A stretch of DNA of 7,963 bases from the NCBI GenBank assembly GCA_019308625.1, contig JAFDHU010000128.1, forward strand, positions 1 through 7,963. The letters are read 5' to 3'. The stretch comes from Deltaproteobacteria bacterium (lineage in GTDB: Bacteria > Desulfobacterota > Desulfobaccia > Desulfobaccales > 0-14-0-80-60-11). The position numbers and the translations under genes were made by a program. This document shows positions 5,096 through 7,963 of this stretch, piece by piece (the first letter of the stretch is position 1; every line of letters begins with the position of its first letter). The notes under the pieces are model-generated. The model made no database searches, had not been told where the DNA came from, and saw nothing but the letters and a program-made list of their open reading frames with translations.

Positions 5096-7174
5096 CTATT
5101 CTTTGCCCCGCTCTGCCTGGGCCTGAGCAATGATTTTTTCCGCCAGGTGCGGCGGCACTTCCTCGTAGTGGGAGAACTCCATGTCAAAGGAGCCCCGGCC
5201 GCCGGTCATGGAAATCAGGTCCGGGGCGTACATCAGCACCTCGGACATGGGCACGTGGGCGGTGATGGCCTGGATTTTGCCCCTGGCCTCCATGCCCAGC
5301 ACCCGGCCGCGGCGGCCGTTCAGGTCGCCGATGATGTCGCCCATATATTCTTCGGGCACGTACACGGTGATTTTCATAATGGGCTCCAGGATCACCGGGT
5401 GGCATTGCAGCACCCCTTTCTTGAAGCCCATGGAGGCGGCGATCTTGAAGGCCATGTCCGAGGAATCCACCTCATGGAAGGAGCCGTCGTAGAGGGTGAC
5501 CTTTACATCCACCACCGGGAAGCCGGCCAGCACCCCTTCCTGCATGGCCTCCACAATGCCCTTTTCCACCGCGGGGATGTACTGTTTGGGAATGACGCCG
5601 CCCACAATCTTGTCCACGAACTCAAAGCCGCCGCCGCGGGGCAGGGGCTCAATCTCCAGCCAGGTGTCGCCGTATTGGCCCCGGCCGCCGGACTGGCGTT
5701 TGTACTTGCCCTGCACCTTGGTGGTGCCCTTGATGGTTTCCCGGTAAGGCACCTTGGGAAGCTTGAGATTCACCTCCACTCCGAACTTGCGCTTCATCCT
5801 CTCGGCGGTGGTTTCAATGTGCACCGGGCCCATGCCGGACAGCAGGATTTCCTTGGTCTCGGGGTTGCGGTTGAGACCCAGAGAGATATCCTCTTCGGTC
5901 AGCCGCAGGATGGAGGAGAACACCTTGTCTTCGTCGCCCCGGGACTTGGGTTCCACGGCGAAAGTCATGATGGTTTTGGGCCGCTCCGGCGGCGGCAACA
6001 GAATGGGGTTGCTTTCGCTGCCCAGGGTGTCGCCGGTGACGGTTTCCTTGAGCTTGGCCACCGCGGCGATGGCCCCGGGGCCGGCCTCAGGCACGGGTTT
6101 CTGACCCTTGCCTTCTGGCAGGAAGAGCTGCCCGTAGCGTTCGGACACGCCTTTGGTAACATTGAATACCGTGGAGTCAGACTTGATGGTCCCGGAAAAC
6201 ACCCGGAAGATGGACAGCCGCCCGGCGTACGGGTCGGCCACGGTCTTAAACACCTGGGCCGCCAGAGGACCGTCGGGGTCCGGGTTCACCACCACTTCCT
6301 CGCCGCTGCCGGGCTTGATGCCCTTGACCGGAGTCCGGTCCTCGGGGGAGGGCAGATATAAATTTACCGCGTCCAGCAGCAGGGGGTAGCCCAGGTTGCT
6401 GTGGGTGGCCCCGAAGAGGACCGGCACGAAGTGGCCGGCCAGGGTGCCGGCCCGCAGCCCCCGGTGGATGTCTTCCGCCGGCAGGTCCCCTTCCTCCAGG
6501 TATTTTTCAATAAGCTCGTCGTCGCTTTCCGCCGCGAAATTCAGCACTTCGGTGCGCCATTCCTCCACTTGGTCCTTGACCTCGTCCGGAATGGGGCCTG
6601 ACTCCATCTGCTTGCCGGAGCCCCCGAGGTAGGCCTTCATCTCCACCAGGTCCACCACTCCCCGGAAACCCGCTTCCTGGCCGATGGGCACCTGCAGGGG
6701 CACGGGCTTGGCTTCCAGGATGTTTTTCAGGCCTTCCAGCACCTGGTGGTAATCGGCCCGTTCCCGGTCCATCTTGTTGACGTACACCAGGCGGGGCAGA
6801 CCATAATGGTTAGCCGCGGCCCACATTTTCTCCGTGCCCACCTTGACGCCGTCCACCGCGTCAACGACCACCACGCAGGCATCCATCACATGGAGCACGG
6901 CCCGGCCGTCCGCCAGAAAATTGTCATCCCCGGGGGTGTCGGCGATATAGACGGTGTGCTTCTTCCAGGTGTAGTGATGAAAGGCCGAGGAAATGGTGAT
7001 TTTGCGCCGGACTTCCTCCGGTTCATAATCCAGCACAGAGGTGCCGTCATCCACTTTGCCGAAACGGGAGGTGGCCCCGGCAGTGAAAAGCAAGGCTTCA
7101 GCCAGGGAGGTTTTGCCGCAGCCGCTGTGGCCGATGAAGGCCAAATTGCGGATATGAGCCACTTTACCGGACAT
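5096..7174 (-). CDS. fusA: Elongation factor G, divergent (EF-G2/EF-G-like) subtype
   Basis: A translational GTPase that drives ribosomal translocation and/or recycling in the cytosol. The 692-residue protein has all five EF-G domains: GTPase (about 8–280) with P-loop GHSGCGKT (15–22), EEVRRKITI (53–61, switch I), DTPGD (79–83) and NKMD (133–136); domain II (about 303–385); III (about 400–475); IV (about 478–595, tip HEVDSSDMAF 567–576); V (about 597–670). Canonical EF-G has AHIDAGKT and DTPGH; here the catalytic-His position is Asp83, as in atypical EF-G paralogues that carry other residues there. The ATG at 7174 is chosen because AAGGAG precedes it by about seven bases, although the frame stays open to 7222. 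It stands alone, not beside rpsL, rpsG or tuf, again fitting a paralogue. Whether a canonical EF-G exists elsewhere cannot be seen. Confidence 0.92.
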   Translation of the reverse strand: MSGKVAHIRNLAFIGHSGCGKTSLAEALLFTAGATSRFGKVDDGTSVLDYEPEEVRRKITISSAFHHYTWKKHTVYIADTPGDDNFLADGRAVLHVMDACVVVVDAVDGVKVGTEKMWAAANHYGLPRLVYVNKMDRERADYHQVLEGLKNILEAKPVPLQVPIGQEAGFRGVVDLVEMKAYLGGSGKQMESGPIPDEVKDQVEEWRTEVLNFAAESDDELIEKYLEEGDLPAEDIHRGLRAGTLAGHFVPVLFGATHSNLGYPLLLDAVNLYLPSPEDRTPVKGIKPGSGEEVVVNPDPDGPLAAQVFKTVADPYAGRLSIFRVFSGTIKSDSTVFNVTKGVSERYGQLFLPEGKGQKPVPEAGPGAIAAVAKLKETVTGDTLGSESNPILLPPPERPKTIMTFAVEPKSRGDEDKVFSSILRLTEEDISLGLNRNPETKEILLSGMGPVHIETTAERMKRKFGVEVNLKLPKVPYRETIKGTTKVQGKYKRQSGGRGQYGDTWLEIEPLPRGGGFEFVDKIVGGVIPKQYIPAVEKGIVEAMQEGVLAGFPVVDVKVTLYDGSFHEVDSSDMAFKIAASMGFKKGVLQCHPVILEPIMKITVYVPEEYMGDIIGDLNGRRGRVLGMEARGKIQAITAHVPMSEVLMYAPDLISMTGGRGSFDMEFSHYEEVPPHLAEKIIAQAQAERGKE

Positions 7175-7201
7175 TAAGTTCTCCTTCTCAAAAGAGTGCC
7201 T

Positions 7202-7234
7202 GTCCCCACCGGCTTTTTCCAAACCGGCTGGGAC
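7202..7234 (-). promoter_or_regulatory. Hairpin in the fusA leader
   Basis: GTCCCCACCGG (7202–7212) pairs with CCGGCTGGGAC (7224–7234) with a single bulge on each side, and TTT/AAA inside the loop can extend the stem. In the fusA mRNA it would end roughly 15 bases before the Shine-Dalgarno. It could stabilise the message or regulate it; no known riboswitch class is recognised. Confidence 0.45.
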
Positions 7235-7242
7235 GATTTCTA

Positions 7243-7269
7243 ACTATCAGATTTGCAAAGATATCTCAA
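7243..7269 (-). promoter_or_regulatory. Weak candidate fusA promoter
   Basis: On the minus strand TTGAGA (7264–7269, 5/6 to the -35 consensus) is followed 15 bases later by GATAGT (7243–7248, 4/6). The alternative TAGTTA (7241–7246) has ideal 17-base spacing but a worse match. It is the only AT-rich segment upstream of fusA, and it would place the leader hairpin inside the transcript. The remaining stretch 7270–7400 shows no gene. Confidence 0.35.
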
Positions 7270-7403
7270 GCGGGTTTTCCCCCGGCCCGGGACGAGGTCC
7301 GGGGAGACGAAAGCCCGGTCAGTCGCCAAGACCATCACACCCTCGGCGTCGCTCGCATCAGCCGGAGCATGAGGGGAGCCGGCAGAGTATCCCGCCTTAG
7401 CCG

Positions 7404-7432
7404 TTGACACCGGGGGGAGGCATCAGTAAAAT
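7404..7432 (+). promoter_or_regulatory. Near-consensus sigma70 promoter of tRNA-Pro
   Basis: A perfect -35 TTGACA (7404–7409), a 17-base spacer and a -10 TAAAAT (7427–7432, 5/6). Transcription is predicted near 7439, only about four bases before the mature tRNA 5' end. Strength is appropriate for a stable RNA gene. Confidence 0.85.
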
Positions 7433-7442
7433 TAAAACTTGT

Positions 7443-7519
7443 CGGGACGTGGCGCAGCCTGGAAGCGCACCTGAATGGGGTTCAGGGGGTCGGAGGTTCA
7501 AATCCTCTCGTCCCGACCA
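7443..7519 (+). tRNA. tRNA-Pro (anticodon GGG), CCA encoded
   Basis: The 77-base cloverleaf folds without mismatch in its main stems: acceptor CGGGACG/CGTCCCG, D-stem GCGC/GCGC, anticodon stem CCTGA/TCAGG around loop ATGGGGT (anticodon GGG at 7478–7480), T-arm GGAGG…CCTCT with TTCAAAT loop, discriminator A and encoded CCA (7517–7519). It decodes CCC and CCU. A strong promoter lies directly upstream and a terminator downstream. The antisense strand of its 3' half is read by an integrase remnant, which marks this tRNA as an integration site. Confidence 0.95.
7500..7519. other. Probable attachment (att) site at the tRNA-Pro 3' end
   Basis: Tyrosine integrases commonly recombine within the T-arm/acceptor part of tRNA genes, and the integrase remnant ends inside this tRNA. 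The core is therefore expected in the last bases of the tRNA. No second copy is seen in the window, so a right-hand boundary would lie further right or has been lost. Exact limits are not determinable here. Confidence 0.4.
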
Positions 7520-7554
7520 GAATGCAGTCGGTATTACCAGAGGTTGGCAGGCAT

Positions 7555-7576
7555 AAGGCTGTCAGCCTTTTTGTTT
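7555..7576 (+). terminator. Terminator downstream of tRNA-Pro
   Basis: AAGGCT (7555–7560) and AGCCTT (7564–7569) form a six-base stem around GTC, running into TTTTTGTTT. It lies about 35 bases after the tRNA 3' end. It falls inside the antisense integrase remnant. Confidence 0.6.
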
Positions 7577-7625
7577 GGGCGGGAATCTGTGACCATTTTG
7601 TGACCATGACCGCAGCCACGGCTTT

Positions 7626-7714
7626 CTTAAGGTGGGTGTGCGAGAAGTGGGCGTAGCACCCGGAACCTCGCCCCGGTTCACTTATTGATAAATTGTCGCC
7701 TTAGCCACCTTAAG
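7626..7714. repeat. 10-bp perfect inverted repeat CTTAAGGTGG / CCACCTTAAG
   Basis: The arms are at 7626–7635 and 7705–7714 with a 69-base spacer. Inside, GCGAG (7640–7644) can pair with CTCGC (7667–7671). The left arm lies in the codons for HLKK of the integrase remnant, so the right arm may be an inverted scrap of it or part of an element end. The surrounding stretch 7656–7840 holds no gene that I can recognise and is more AT-rich than the rest of the window. Confidence 0.5.
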
Positions 7715-7808
7715 TCCCTTGTCCCGCTCATCCGGGCGAATCAAGATGTCTTGTTTCAATTCTTTTTTAGGATTCATTAAGTAATTGAGAGTTCCAGCTG
7801 TTTAAAAA

Positions 7809-7858
7809 GGGTGTCATTCCTTCGGGTTAGCCACACCAAAGGGGAGGAGGTGACACCC
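7809..7858 (+). promoter_or_regulatory. Hairpin enclosing the Shine-Dalgarno of the ORF at 7860
   Basis: GGGTGTCA (7809–7816) is perfectly complementary to TGACACCC (7851–7858), immediately before the ATG. Further pairs and wobbles (7817–7823 against 7844–7850) would cover AGGAGG (7845–7850), an ideal Shine-Dalgarno nine bases from the ATG. Folding would therefore hide the ribosome site. An alternative inner stem CCTT/AAGG (7819–7822/7839–7842) also exists. The regulating signal is unknown. Confidence 0.5.
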
Positions 7859-7859
7859 C

Positions 7860-7963
7860 ATGAAAGCCAAAAGGCTTCCACTGAAATTACAGCCTTTTCA
7901 CTCTAGGGTTCTGGCGGATGCTGCGGCGCGAGGATTCTGTGTTCCGGTGTGGCAGTCCTGCCT
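7860..7963 (+). CDS. Unrecognised ORF, N-terminal fragment running off the right edge
   Basis: An ATG at 7860 opens a frame of 34 complete codons to the window end, beginning MKAKRLPLKLQPFHSRVLAD and continuing through a Gly-Phe-Cys-Val-Pro stretch with a second Cys near residue 34. It is basic at the start, with no signal peptide or obvious membrane segment. The near-perfect AGGAGGTG ribosome site at 7845–7852 is the main reason to believe it is real. I do not recognise the family. It lies on the accessory side of the tRNA-Pro integration scar, so it may be cargo of a mobile element, but that rests on position only. Confidence 0.55.
   Translation, partial: MKAKRLPLKLQPFHSRVLADAAARGFCVPVWQSC

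Larger units (their letters stand above)
7482..7655 (-). pseudogene. Remnant of a tyrosine integrase C-terminus, overlapping tRNA-Pro antisense
   Basis: The minus strand reads YAHFSHTHLKKAVAAV (from 7655 down), the end of a phage-type tyrosine recombinase: YAHLSPxHLxxAV is the family signature and its Tyr is the nucleophile. It continues as MVTKWSQIPAQTKR, a hydrophilic tail, then into VGTRGFEPPTP, which is simply the antisense of the tRNA 3' half, to a TGA at 7482–7484. Reading into the tRNA is usual when an integrase gene abuts its attachment site. Upstream of the Tyr the frame has no integrase similarity (no GH-x-S-x-x-T-T-motif) and meets a TAA near 7700, and there is no start codon before the internal ATG. 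About 90% of the gene, with its Arg/His catalytic residues, is therefore absent here. It cannot be active by itself. Confidence 0.75.

Noticed and set aside
5147..6361. Long open frame on the plus strand, over 400 codons
   Set aside because: It is fully antisense to the EF-G gene and its His/Gly/Val-rich translation has no family features.
7286..7304. GC stem CCCGGGAC/GTCCGGGG between fusA and tRNA-Pro
   Set aside because: It has a mismatch and a three-base loop with no T-tract, and no gene ends nearby; it is ordinary for such GC-rich DNA.
7588..7607. Direct repeat TGTGACCAT twice with an 11-base period, as a possible integrase arm or regulator site
   Set aside because: It is explained by the codons for MVTKWSQ in the integrase remnant on the other strand, so I do not list it as a separate site.
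7742..7768. CAAGATGTCTTG followed by T-rich sequence, as an intrinsic terminator
   Set aside because: The stem is only four to five pairs and is separated from the T-run by about ten bases; no transcript is known to enter it.

Overview
This is a GC-rich bacterial window with short intergenic gaps. Gene content suggests a Deltaproteobacteria/Desulfobacterota-type chromosome: a paired TIGR04283/DUF2064 glycosyltransferase module, a MOSC–MogA molybdenum-cofactor pair, a UbiE/MenG quinone methyltransferase and a divergent EF-G. The lineage is inferred from family associations only; no marker gene in the window proves it.

Left part (1–3.9 kb). A GT2 glycosyltransferase fragment runs off the left edge on the minus strand. 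It diverges from a DUF2064 (TIGR04282-type) GT-A protein; the two families are regular genomic partners. Next on the plus strand come a secreted CAP/SCP-domain protein starting at TTG, a type I glyceraldehyde-3-phosphate dehydrogenase and a UbiE/MenG methyltransferase. The GAPDH gene is broken: about 65 bases, including the coding region just after the catalytic His, are missing and the frame shifts. Each complete plus-strand gene here is followed by a strong GC hairpin with no clear U-tract.

Middle part (3.9–7.2 kb). Everything is on the minus strand. A MOSC protein and a MogA/MoaB molybdopterin adenylyltransferase overlap by 32 bases and share a perfect extended -10 promoter. Upstream of them, and separated by a canonical U-tract terminator, is a standalone EF-G gene. 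Its G1 and G3 motifs (GHSGCGKT, DTPGD) depart from textbook EF-G, and its leader contains a hairpin.

Right part (7.2–7.96 kb). A tRNA-Pro(GGG) gene with a near-consensus promoter, encoded CCA and a terminator marks the border of an accessory region. Antisense to its 3' half is the C-terminal tail of a phage-type tyrosine integrase, beginning at about the catalytic Tyr and reading through into the tRNA. Nothing upstream of that Tyr is recognisable, so this looks like the scar of an element that integrated at tRNA-Pro. Beyond it lies a more AT-rich non-coding stretch with inverted repeats. An unrecognised ORF then begins behind an ideal Shine-Dalgarno that sits inside a hairpin, and it runs off the right edge.

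No CRISPR array, rRNA or intact transposase is visible, and I see no convincing novel multi-gene system. The best leads are the integrase scar at tRNA-Pro, the hidden-SD ORF next to it and the deleted GAPDH.
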